A model generated the notes under the pieces. That model was not told the origin of the DNA and did no database searches. It saw nothing but the letters and a program-made list of their open reading frames with translations. 27,128 nucleotides of DNA from Bacteroidota bacterium (GTDB lineage Bacteria; Bacteroidota; Bacteroidia; Bacteroidales; F082). The translations under genes were made by a program, and so were the position numbers. Of this stretch, positions 1 through 7,167 are shown piece by piece. How positions within the stretch are numbered: the first letter of the stretch is position 1; every line of letters begins with the position of its first letter. Location of the stretch: NCBI GenBank assembly GCA_023396415.1, contig JAEWWJ010000117.1:1-27128 (forward strand), written 5' to 3'.

Positions 1-504
1 GTCGCCAAGTGTACGCGGCAAGTGTTTGTTGACTTCCAAAACCACAATTTCGGCTTGCTCTAAGATGTCTTTTTCATAGGTGATGCCCAATGACAGAGAG
101 ACAAAACCTTTTTCATCGGGTGGGGTACATGTGCCAAAAAACAGATGGGGTTTGCGCACCTTTAAGCGATCGTATGCTGCGCGGTGCAACATATTTGGAA
201 CATATGTAACAGTGCCGGTTTTAGCTTTCAGGGCCTGACGCGATCCGGGGGCATGAAACCAGCTGCACAGCTCAAAATGTCCTTTCATCTCGGGTTTCAT
301 ATAAAAATCGTAGGCCTTGAGGGTAAGCACTGAAAAAACCTTGACATCCGTAACTTTATCTTTTACCAAATGAAATTGCGACATGCAGCCTTGAGGTTCC
401 GAAGCGCATTGGGCCACAATCACATCGCTATTGCTTTTCATTAAATGAACCGCTTCTTCAATGCTGATGAGCTTTTCGTTAAATATTTGATCGAATGTTT
501 TCAT
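1..504 (-). CDS. Acetyl-CoA hydrolase/transferase family CoA-transferase (N-terminal part, truncated by window edge)
   Basis: An open frame of 168 codons starts at ATG 504-502 and runs off the left edge without a stop. The translation begins MKTFDQIFNEKLISIEEAVH and ends EVNKHLPRTLGD. That ending matches the conserved E-V-N-x-x-(M/L)-P-R-T-x-G-D segment of the acetyl-CoA hydrolase/transferase family (4-hydroxybutyrate or butyryl-CoA:acetate CoA-transferases). These cytoplasmic enzymes move CoA between an acyl-CoA and a free carboxylate through a glutamyl-CoA intermediate. The catalytic Glu lies further C-terminal and is not in the window, so the substrate cannot be judged. The start lies only 13 bp after the stop of the symporter gene, so the two are probably co-transcribed. 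The neighbouring thiolase and reductase favour a C4 acyl substrate, but this is inference. Family assignment is firm; exact specificity is open. Confidence 0.85.
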   Translation of the reverse strand, partial: MKTFDQIFNEKLISIEEAVHLMKSNSDVIVAQCASEPQGCMSQFHLVKDKVTDVKVFSVLTLKAYDFYMKPEMKGHFELCSWFHAPGSRQALKAKTGTVTYVPNMLHRAAYDRLKVRKPHLFFGTCTPPDEKGFVSLSLGITYEKDILEQAEIVVLEVNKHLPRTLGD

Positions 505-517
505 ACCAAATTTACTT

Positions 518-2062
518 TTAGAGGATTTGTTTTTTTCTAATCAAATGAACAACCAATGCCGTTAATGTAGAAAGTATGATAGCTGCGGCAGCAGCAATGG
601 CCGGGTTTTGTGTTGTTCCTGAGAAATACAAATCGAAATAACCCAAACTAACGCCCTGCGCGCTAATGAGCCAAGGGAGGATGTAATACACTGAAAAATA
701 AACAAATAGAGCTGTGATGGAGCCGGTGAGGGCCGTGTTGCGGTGGATATTGCGAAGGAAAATACCAAAAACGATGGGTACAAAATTGATAGAAAAGAAA
801 GAATAAACCCCGTTTTGGGCAAAAATGGCCACGCTCAAATTCGGATGCAACAACTGTTGACGGGCTGCCAGAAAAGCAACAATAGCCATGCCCACAATCA
901 CCATACGGTTGATAGAGATATAGTTTTGTTCGTTATTGATTTTCTTTCCAAACAAAGGTTTTATGATGTCGGAAGTGATGGTGGTGCTGAGGCTTTGAAT
1001 CAGTCCTTCGATAGTGGAAAGGCCTGCGCTGAGTAAACCCATGATCACCAAAAGACCAACCAAAATGGCAACCCAACCCTCAGAAAAAATTTTCACTACA
1101 TAAGCCGGAATAATGCCGTCAATGCCCAAAGCTTTACCATCACTCGTGAGATCAGGGAAGGTGAGGCGGGCGTACAATCCTGCAATGACGACAGCATAAA
1201 ACAAGGTTTGAATAACTACTGCTGAAATGAGAAAAGTGTTCACATCTTTTTCATCTTTAAGCAATAACGATTTGGTGATGATATGTGGCTGACAAACAAC
1301 CGCTGCTCCAACGATCATCTGCACAACAATAATCTCGAAAAAGCTCCGGAAAAGCGGACTTTGAGGATAAGTTGTGTTGACCAATCCGGGATCAATAGTT
1401 TTGAGTTTTTCAGCAAACACATATACACCGTCTTTAAGGTAAGGATAGCCCGAAACAAGCAGGATTACGGCTACTGCCACCATCACTAATGCCTGAATGG
1501 TATTGGTATAGACCATTGAGTTGGCGCCGCCAAACATCATGTATCCAAACACAAATACAATTACCCCAAGTAAGGTATAAACTTCGTTAAGGTTCAAGGC
1601 CTTACTTAAAACTTTGGTGATGGCAACTAAAATTAAAACAATGAAAGTAATCAGCAGAACCGAAAGGAAGGCGATAAAAATGGAGTAACCCTTGCTTTGG
1701 TAACGACTTCCAATCCAACTCGCTAAAGTAGAGGCTTTTACACTACTTCCAAAGCGACGGAAACTCTTGGTTAAAATCACCAACGAAATTAGTGAGGCCA
1801 ATGGAAAAAACAAACCGAATGAAAGTACTGCGCTAAAGCCGTAAGCGGCAATCAAGCCCGGGTTGATAACAAAAGTGGCTGCACTTGTCATGGCGGCCGC
1901 CAGCGACAAACCCACAAAAAGTGGTGAAAAATTCACCGAACCCAAAGCGTAATCGTTCATGCTTTTGGTGCGTAAAGCGCCGCGGATAACGAAAAACAAG
2001 ATGGCGATCGCGTAAATGGCGATGAGTATCCATCCTCCTGTAACTTGTTGTACTGTGGCCAT
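518..2062 (-). CDS. Sodium:solute symporter (SSF/SSS family), possibly for a short-chain carboxylate
   Basis: This 514-residue protein is almost entirely hydrophobic, with about 13 predicted membrane helices, the usual size and topology of the solute:sodium symporter family (LeuT fold). Helix 1 starts near residue 10 (GWILIAIYAIAILFFVI). The segment SMNDYALGSVNFSPLFVGLSLA, near residues 34-55, resembles the family's conserved start of helix 2. A segment GGANSMVYTNTIQALVM near residues 178-194 corresponds to the GG(M/x)xAVxxTDxxQ family signature. It would import a solute with Na+ across the inner membrane. Family members carry acetate, proline, sugars and other solutes; sequence alone does not fix the substrate. 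Its position between a 3-ketoacyl/SDR pair and a CoA-transferase makes a carboxylate such as acetate, butyrate or hydroxybutyrate the best guess. It lies 101 bp after the SDR gene and 13 bp before the CoA-transferase. Confidence 0.88.
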   Translation of the reverse strand: MATVQQVTGGWILIAIYAIAILFFVIRGALRTKSMNDYALGSVNFSPLFVGLSLAAAMTSAATFVINPGLIAAYGFSAVLSFGLFFPLASLISLVILTKSFRRFGSSVKASTLASWIGSRYQSKGYSIFIAFLSVLLITFIVLILVAITKVLSKALNLNEVYTLLGVIVFVFGYMMFGGANSMVYTNTIQALVMVAVAVILLVSGYPYLKDGVYVFAEKLKTIDPGLVNTTYPQSPLFRSFFEIIVVQMIVGAAVVCQPHIITKSLLLKDEKDVNTFLISAVVIQTLFYAVVIAGLYARLTFPDLTSDGKALGIDGIIPAYVVKIFSEGWVAILVGLLVIMGLLSAGLSTIEGLIQSLSTTITSDIIKPLFGKKINNEQNYISINRMVIVGMAIVAFLAARQQLLHPNLSVAIFAQNGVYSFFSINFVPIVFGIFLRNIHRNTALTGSITALFVYFSVYYILPWLISAQGVSLGYFDLYFSGTTQNPAIAAAAAIILSTLTALVVHLIRKKQIL

Positions 2063-2119
2063 TTAAAATAAATAATTTAATTTACATTGAACGAGCTAAC
2101 CTACTGGCAGAATTGAAAT

Positions 2120-2154
2120 GCCGTTGAAATTTGTTTCAAAGGCTTTTCAACGGC
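2120..2154 (-). other. Intercistronic hairpin between SDR and symporter genes
   Basis: A perfect 10-bp inverted repeat (GCCGTTGAAA at 2120-2129, TTTCAACGGC at 2145-2154) encloses a 15-nt loop in the 101-bp gap between the SDR stop and the symporter start. The loop can form a small inner TTTG/CAAA stem. It has no clean U-run on the minus strand, so it is less likely a strong terminator than an RNA-processing or stability element, or a partial attenuator, that would change expression of the downstream symporter and CoA-transferase relative to thiolase and reductase. Structure is seen; function is inference. Confidence 0.4.
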
Positions 2155-2163
2155 TGATAAAAA

Positions 2164-2907
2164 TTAAATGGTTACGCCACCATCCACGCTGAGTATGGTC
2201 CCATTAATGAAACCTGATTCCGGGCTTGCCAAAAAGAGGTAAGCTGCGGCAATTTCTTCAGGTTTTCCTAAACGACCTACAGGAGTTTTGTAGCGCATTC
2301 CAGCCAAAATATTTTCAGGCATTTTTTCAACCATCTCGGTGGCAATAAAACCCGGCGCGACAGCATTCACTGTAATTCCTTTACGGCCCAATTCTTTGGC
2401 AAGGGTTTTTGTCATGCCGATGAGGGCTGCTTTGGTAGCTACATAATTGGTTTGTCCGAAATTTCCATAAAGGGCCACTACCGACGAGGTGTTGATGATG
2501 CGGCCATAATTTTTTTCAGTCATGAAGGCGGCAACGCATTTTGTGCAGTTAAAAACTCCGGTAAGATTTACGTCAATGACCGATTGCCACTGTTCGGTGG
2601 TCATTTTTTTCAAGGTGCTGTCGCGTGTAATGCCTGCATTGTTGATCAAGATGTCAATTTTTCCAAAAGTCTTGATTACTTCGTTGGTAGCAGCTTCCAC
2701 AACGCTAAAATCTGCCGTGTTTACCTTCATAAAGCTGACTTCTGCTCCTTCGGATGTAAACGCTGCTGCGGTTTCCATTCCTTTGGCTTCGTTCATGTCC
2801 CAGATAATGACTTTAGCGCCCTCTTCGGAAAAACGTTTTACGGCTGCTTTTCCTATTCCATCGGCTCCACCGGTGATTACAGCAACCTGATTGTTAAGCT
2901 TTTTCAT
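2164..2907 (-). CDS. Short-chain dehydrogenase, acetoacetyl-CoA reductase / 3-oxoacyl-ACP reductase-like (FabG/PhaB type)
   Basis: A 247-residue classical SDR. Seen: glycine-rich nucleotide motif TGGADGIG at 12-19, NNAG at 89-92, Asn114, and the Ser142-Tyr155-Lys159 catalytic set in SSVVALYGNFGQTNYVATK. The C-terminus (GFINGTILSVDGG) is typical of FabG/PhaB reductases. The enzyme would reduce a 3-oxoacyl thioester to the 3-hydroxyacyl thioester in the cytoplasm. Residue 37, at the end of beta-strand 2 (IIWDMNE), is Asp. In the SDR family an acidic residue here generally selects NAD(H), whereas FabG and PhaB usually prefer NADP(H). The gene follows the thiolase by 38 bp, so acetoacetyl-CoA is the likely substrate, giving 3-hydroxybutyryl-CoA; the reverse direction, oxidising 3-hydroxybutyrate units, is equally possible. 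A pure fatty-acid-synthesis FabG is less likely because no fab genes are nearby. Confidence 0.85.
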   Translation of the reverse strand: MKKLNNQVAVITGGADGIGKAAVKRFSEEGAKVIIWDMNEAKGMETAAAFTSEGAEVSFMKVNTADFSVVEAATNEVIKTFGKIDILINNAGITRDSTLKKMTTEQWQSVIDVNLTGVFNCTKCVAAFMTEKNYGRIINTSSVVALYGNFGQTNYVATKAALIGMTKTLAKELGRKGITVNAVAPGFIATEMVEKMPENILAGMRYKTPVGRLGKPEEIAAAYLFLASPESGFINGTILSVDGGVTI

Positions 2908-2945
2908 GTCTCTACTATTTTATTGATGAATGATACATTCGGTTT

Positions 2946-4127
2946 TTAGGTACGCGAAACGAGCATGGCGATGCCTTGTCCGCCGCCGATACACAATGTG
3001 GCCAATCCTTTTTGAAGGTTTCTTTTTTCCATTTCAAATATTAAGCTGATCAAAATTCTTGCTCCTGAAGCACCCACCGGATGACCAAGGGCGATGGCGC
3101 CACCGTTCACATTCACGATATCGGTGTTCAGACCGAGGTCTTTCACCACGGCCAAGGATTGTGCAGCGAAGGCTTCATTGGCTTCGATGAGTTGAAGATC
3201 GGAAATCTTCCAACCACTGTTTTTAAGTACTTTTTTGGTTGCAGGAACCGGGCCGTAACCCATTATTTTTGGGTCGAGGGCTGCATAAGCGCTGGCTTCG
3301 ATGGTGGACAATACCTTCAATCCAAGGCTTTTGGCTTTTTGCTCGCTCATCACGATCAGCATGGCAGCTCCGTCGTTGATGCCGGAAGCATTACCTGCCG
3401 TTACGCTACCATCGCTCTTAAATGCTGGGCGTAATTTGTTGAGTTTTTCTATTGTCATGCTATGTTTTGGAAACTCATCCTCACGCACTATTATAGCATC
3501 ACCTTTTCTTTGAGGGATAACAACGGGAACAATTTCGTCTTTAAAACGACCTGTTTTTTGTGCCTGTTCGGCTTTTAGTTGACTGTTCAACGCAAACTGA
3601 TCTTGCTCTTCGCGGCTGAGGTTCCACTGCGAGGCAATGTTTTCGGCAGTTATGCCCATGTGGTAGTTGTTGAAAGCATCGGTAAGCCCATCTAAAATCA
3701 TGCTGTCAACAACAGCTCCATCGCCCATGCGATAACCGTTGCGGGCTTTGGGAAGTAGATAAGGTGCATTGGACATGCTTTCGGTGCCACCGGCCAGAAT
3801 AATTTCAGATTCACCCAAAATAATTTGCTGGGCTGCCATCATCACCGCACGTAAGCCCGAACCGCAAAGTTGGTTGATGGTGATGGCAGGTGTTGTTTCA
3901 GGAATACCGGAGTAGATGCTGATCTGACGCGCAATATTTTGTCCTAAACCGGCAGATAGAATGTTGCCAATGATCACATCTTCAACTTGTGAGGCTTCGA
4001 TTCTTGCCCGCTGAATGGCTTCAACGGCAGCGATACGGCCCAACTCAACGGCACTAAGGGATGATAGCGAACCGCCAAAGTTTCCAATGGGAGTGCGTGC
4101 TGCTGAAACAATAACTGCTTTTTTCAT
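2946..4127 (-). CDS. Acetyl-CoA C-acetyltransferase (thiolase II, AtoB/PhaA type)
   Basis: A 393-residue thiolase beginning MKKAVIVSAARTPIG. The three catalytic elements are present: acylated Cys88 in NQLCGSG, His349 in ALGHPVGASG, and proton-exchanging Cys379 in CIGGGQG. It condenses two acetyl-CoA to acetoacetyl-CoA or cleaves the latter. An in-frame ATG exists 84 bp upstream (4211), but I chose 4127: the protein then has the normal family length, the conserved N-terminus starts at residue 1, and the extra 28 residues look like translated leader (many His, Asn and Gln, no known domain). It is the first gene of the probable operon thiolase, SDR, symporter, CoA-transferase. No obvious TAnnTTTG promoter box was found upstream on the minus strand. 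Confidence 0.93.
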   Translation of the reverse strand: MKKAVIVSAARTPIGNFGGSLSSLSAVELGRIAAVEAIQRARIEASQVEDVIIGNILSAGLGQNIARQISIYSGIPETTPAITINQLCGSGLRAVMMAAQQIILGESEIILAGGTESMSNAPYLLPKARNGYRMGDGAVVDSMILDGLTDAFNNYHMGITAENIASQWNLSREEQDQFALNSQLKAEQAQKTGRFKDEIVPVVIPQRKGDAIIVREDEFPKHSMTIEKLNKLRPAFKSDGSVTAGNASGINDGAAMLIVMSEQKAKSLGLKVLSTIEASAYAALDPKIMGYGPVPATKKVLKNSGWKISDLQLIEANEAFAAQSLAVVKDLGLNTDIVNVNGGAIALGHPVGASGARILISLIFEMEKRNLQKGLATLCIGGGQGIAMLVSRT

Positions 4128-4440
4128 GCTGTGATTTTTTGAGTGAAAGACCTGATTTTGATTTTTATGCAAAGAAATATCAAACGGTTGCACCGGAGGG
4201 TGATCATTCATTTTATGATTGGGTTGACTTAATATACATTTCTATAAAATATAACTATAAAATACTAAATATCAAATGAATGAGATAGATTATTTCAACT
4301 GTATCACAAATTATCGTCTGATATGGATAGAAAGCTGTTTTGTATGTATTTGTGCAACAAGTTTAAAAATGCAGAAAGAAATCCAAAATTTGCAATAGAT
4401 CGCGGCCTAAATCGTTAAGTTTGCACAAAATCTATTTTCT
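4128..4440. other. Divergent intergenic region between thiolase operon and outer-membrane protein gene
   Basis: This AT-rich stretch of 313 bp separates two divergently transcribed units and must hold both promoters. The rightward one has a recognisable box (4416-4423). I could find no equally good box for the leftward thiolase operon, nor a riboswitch-like structure, palindromic operator or RNA gene. Confidence 0.5.
4389..4423 (+). promoter_or_regulatory. Candidate Bacteroidota-type promoter of the outer-membrane protein gene
   Basis: TAAGTTTG at 4416-4423 matches the -7 consensus TAnnTTTG of the Bacteroidota primary sigma factor. A TTTG at 4389-4392 could serve as the -33 element, but the 23-bp spacer is longer than the usual 19-21 bp. 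Transcription would start near 4428, leaving a leader of about a dozen bases before the ATG at 4441. Confidence 0.4.
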
Positions 4441-5109
4441 ATGGGTAAAAGAGTGGTTTGGTTGTTGTTTTTTCTTTTTGTAATGGTTATCGCTGAGGCG
4501 CAAATCATCAAAGGCTTTGTGGCTGGCGGACTTAATATTTCGCAAGTGGATGGCGATGAGGCCTATGGCTACAAAATGCCCGGTCTCAATGTCGGTGTTG
4601 GCGCAATGGTTCCGTTTAGAACCCATTGGGATCTTTCGCTCGAAACTTCTTTCACCCAAAAAGGAGCCAATCAAAAAGCGCAATACATTCAAGATTCGCT
4701 CAATGGCGTTTACAAACTGCGATTGAATTATCTGGAAATTCCCCTTCTGATACATTATACCGACAAAGATTTTATCACCGTAGGAACGGGTTTTTCATGG
4801 GCGAGTCTCATCACGGCCAATGAGTGGGAGCATGGCAAGCAAACGGATACTGATGCGGGCAATGGAGTTTATAAGCCTTATGATGTCAATGTTTTAATTG
4901 ATTTGAAAATGCGCATTTATAGGAAATTGAAATTCAACTTTCGGTATGCCTATTCCATGACTAAGATTCGCACGCGAGATTTTACTACAATAGGAAATAC
5001 TACCCCTTGGCGCCGACATCAATATAACAACAACCTGACTTTTAGGCTGGTGTATATTTTTAATGAACAGCAAAGTGAAAAGGCTTTGAAGGAGGTTGTG
5101 AAGCCCTAA
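4441..5109 (+). CDS. Outer-membrane beta-barrel protein (porin-family, OMP_b-brl_2-like)
   Basis: A 222-residue protein with a signal peptide (hydrophobic core WLLFFLFVMVIA, likely cleavage after AEA at residue 20). The mature part shows alternating hydrophobic/polar strands separated by short turns: GFVAGGLNISQVDGDEAYGY near the start, then LNVGVGAMVPF, DLSLETSFTQKGA, LNYLEIPLLIHY, FITVGTGFSW and a closing LTFRLVYIF. This pattern (first strand 'G..AGlN.Sqv.GD', then 'YLEiPlL') is characteristic of the small eight-stranded Bacteroidota barrel family PF13568. Such proteins sit in the outer membrane; their individual roles are mostly unknown. A roughly 20-residue polar tail (EQQSEKALKEVVKP) follows the last strand. 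Gene stands alone, converging with ligA with only 9 bp between the stops. Confidence 0.82.
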   Translation: MGKRVVWLLFFLFVMVIAEAQIIKGFVAGGLNISQVDGDEAYGYKMPGLNVGVGAMVPFRTHWDLSLETSFTQKGANQKAQYIQDSLNGVYKLRLNYLEIPLLIHYTDKDFITVGTGFSWASLITANEWEHGKQTDTDAGNGVYKPYDVNVLIDLKMRIYRKLKFNFRYAYSMTKIRTRDFTTIGNTTPWRRHQYNNNLTFRLVYIFNEQQSEKALKEVVKP

Positions 5110-5118
5110 AAAGAACGA

Positions 5119-7167
5119 TCATTCATTCTCAATAAGCTTCAAAAAATCATGCTCATCCATCAGAGCAACCCCAAGTTTTTCTGCTTTTTCTTTTTTGGAA
5201 GGTCCCATTTGGTCGCCGGCCAAAATAAAGCTGGTTTTGGCAGAAATTGAACTTGAAACTTTTCCTCCATGATTTTCAATCAGGTTTTTAGCTTCGTCCC
5301 GACTGAACTTTTCAAAAACACCGCTGATCACAATTGTTTTTCCCTCTAAAACATTACTCAACATTGTTTTTTGAGCATATTGTCTAAACTGCAATCCATG
5401 TTGTTGCAGTCGCATGATGGTTTGCATATTTTCAAGATCATCAAAGAAGGCCACTACCGATTCGGCAATTCTGTCGCCGATTTCATCTACTTCGATCAAG
5501 TCGTTGTGCTTGGCTCGCATCAACAGCTCAATCGAGGGGAAAGCCTCTGCTATCTTAGCGGCAACGGTTTCGCCTACAAAGCGGATGCCCAGCGCGAAAA
5601 GCAGTCGGGGATATGGTATTGCTTTTGATGCTTCGATACTTTCAACAATCATTCGGCTGGTTTTTTCCCTGAAACTTACCTTTCGCAGTTTGCCATCTTC
5701 ACTTTCAAAGGTTTTCTCGAGGCCCAACAACTGATCATAATTCAAATCATACAAATCGGCCACATTGTGGATCAACCCATGATCGAAAAGCAACTCTACG
5801 CGACCCTCGCCCAAACCCTCGATATTCATGGCTTTGCGGGCAATGAAATGCGAAAGCCTTCCTTTGATTTGCGGTGGGCAGTGATAGCTGTTGGGGCAGT
5901 ACCAAGCCGATTCTCCTTCGGAACGCACCAAGGCAGTGCCACACTCCGGGCAGTGTGTAATGAAAACAACGGCATTGCTGGCCGAATCGCGCATGGAGGT
6001 TTTTACCGAGGTGATTTTTGGTATTATTTCGCCGCCTTTTTCAACCACAACTGTGTCATTCTCATGCAGGTCTAATGCTTGAATGATATCAGCGTTGTGC
6101 AGACTGGCTCTTTTTACCGTTGTTCCGGCCAAAAGCACAGGTTTGAGGTTTGCTACAGGTGTAACGGCTCCGGTGCGTCCAACCTGATAAGTAACTGTAA
6201 GTAGCTGTGTGGTAACTTCTTCTGCCTTGTACTTGTAAGCAATGGCCCATCGTGGCGATTTGGCGGTGAAGCCCAGTAGCTGTTGTTGGTCAAAACGGTT
6301 GACTTTGATCACGATGCCATCAATATCAAAAGGCAGTTGGTGGCGGCCTTTCTCCCAATGGTGGATATACTCAAAAATTTCTTTTTCGCTACTGCATAAA
6401 GCGATGGCCGTGGAGATTTTAAATCCCCAGCTTTTGGCAGCTTGAAGGCTTTCGTAATGACTCTTGAATGGGAGGTTATTACCCATGATATAATAAAACC
6501 AACAATCGAGTTTGCGGCGCGACACTTCAGCGGAATCTTGCATTTTTAAGGTTCCTGCGGCGGCATTGCGCGGATTGGCGAATGGAGCAGCGCCTTCTTC
6601 CACACGGGCTTCATTGGCCGCGTGAAAGCTATCGTGCGGAAAATAAATCTCTCCCCTGATTTCAAAACGTTCGGGAAAATTACCTTTCAGCTTCAACGGA
6701 ATGCTGCGGATGGTTCGCACATTGGTCGTTACGTCGTCGCCTTGTACGCCATCGCCACGCGTCACGGCTTGAATGAGCAGTCCTTTCTCGTACAAAAGAC
6801 TGATTGCCAGTCCGTCATATTTCAATTCGCACACGTATTCAACCTCTTGCTCAAGTGTCTTGATGGTTCTGTTGTGAAACTCACGAATTTCGCCTTCGTT
6901 GTAGGAGTTAGAAAGCGAAAGCATGGGATAGCGGTGCTTAACGGTTTGAAATTGCTTGGTAACCTCGCCTCCTACGCGTTTTGTGGGCGAATCAGCAGCG
7001 GATAAATCCGGAAATTGCCTCTCCAAGCTGAGAAGCTCCTCTATCAGCATATCAAACTCATAATCAGTGATAGTAGGAGCTGCGAGCACGTAATAATTAT
7101 AGTTATGTTGATCGAGCAACCGGCTTAGTTCCTCAATTCTCAGCTTGGCTTGATCGCTGTTCATCAT
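5119..7167 (-). CDS. ligA: NAD-dependent DNA ligase LigA
   Basis: A 682-residue protein with the full bacterial LigA architecture. The NAD-binding domain Ia lies at about 1-70. The adenylation domain carries the nucleotide-accepting Lys116 in ELKYDGLA, then TRGDG, RGEIYF and DIDGIVIKV near 281-289. An OB fold follows, then a four-cysteine zinc finger (Cys406, Cys409, Cys424, Cys430), helix-hairpin-helix repeats (for example NIEGLGEG and DEIGDRIAES) and a C-terminal BRCT domain from about 605 (GKTIVISGVFEKFSRDEAK). It seals nicks during replication and repair using NAD+. The start codon overlaps the stop of the upstream glycosyltransferase gene as ATGA (4 bp), which suggests translational coupling; a second Met codon follows directly, so initiation at 7164 is also possible. 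No oddities in catalytic residues. Confidence 0.98.
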   Translation of the reverse strand: MMNSDQAKLRIEELSRLLDQHNYNYYVLAAPTITDYEFDMLIEELLSLERQFPDLSAADSPTKRVGGEVTKQFQTVKHRYPMLSLSNSYNEGEIREFHNRTIKTLEQEVEYVCELKYDGLAISLLYEKGLLIQAVTRGDGVQGDDVTTNVRTIRSIPLKLKGNFPERFEIRGEIYFPHDSFHAANEARVEEGAAPFANPRNAAAGTLKMQDSAEVSRRKLDCWFYYIMGNNLPFKSHYESLQAAKSWGFKISTAIALCSSEKEIFEYIHHWEKGRHQLPFDIDGIVIKVNRFDQQQLLGFTAKSPRWAIAYKYKAEEVTTQLLTVTYQVGRTGAVTPVANLKPVLLAGTTVKRASLHNADIIQALDLHENDTVVVEKGGEIIPKITSVKTSMRDSASNAVVFITHCPECGTALVRSEGESAWYCPNSYHCPPQIKGRLSHFIARKAMNIEGLGEGRVELLFDHGLIHNVADLYDLNYDQLLGLEKTFESEDGKLRKVSFREKTSRMIVESIEASKAIPYPRLLFALGIRFVGETVAAKIAEAFPSIELLMRAKHNDLIEVDEIGDRIAESVVAFFDDLENMQTIMRLQQHGLQFRQYAQKTMLSNVLEGKTIVISGVFEKFSRDEAKNLIENHGGKVSSSISAKTSFILAGDQMGPSKKEKAEKLGVALMDEHDFLKLIENE

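Noticed and set aside
2452..2949. 165-codon plus-strand frame opposite the SDR gene
   Set aside because: It is antisense to a clearly conserved enzyme and its translation (Cys/Phe/His-rich, no family pattern) looks like a shadow of the minus-strand codons.
4128..4211. N-terminal extension of the thiolase from an upstream ATG at 4211
   Set aside because: The extra 28 residues are rich in His, Asn and Gln with no domain, while the downstream Met starts the conserved MKKAVIVSAARTPIG and gives the normal thiolase length.
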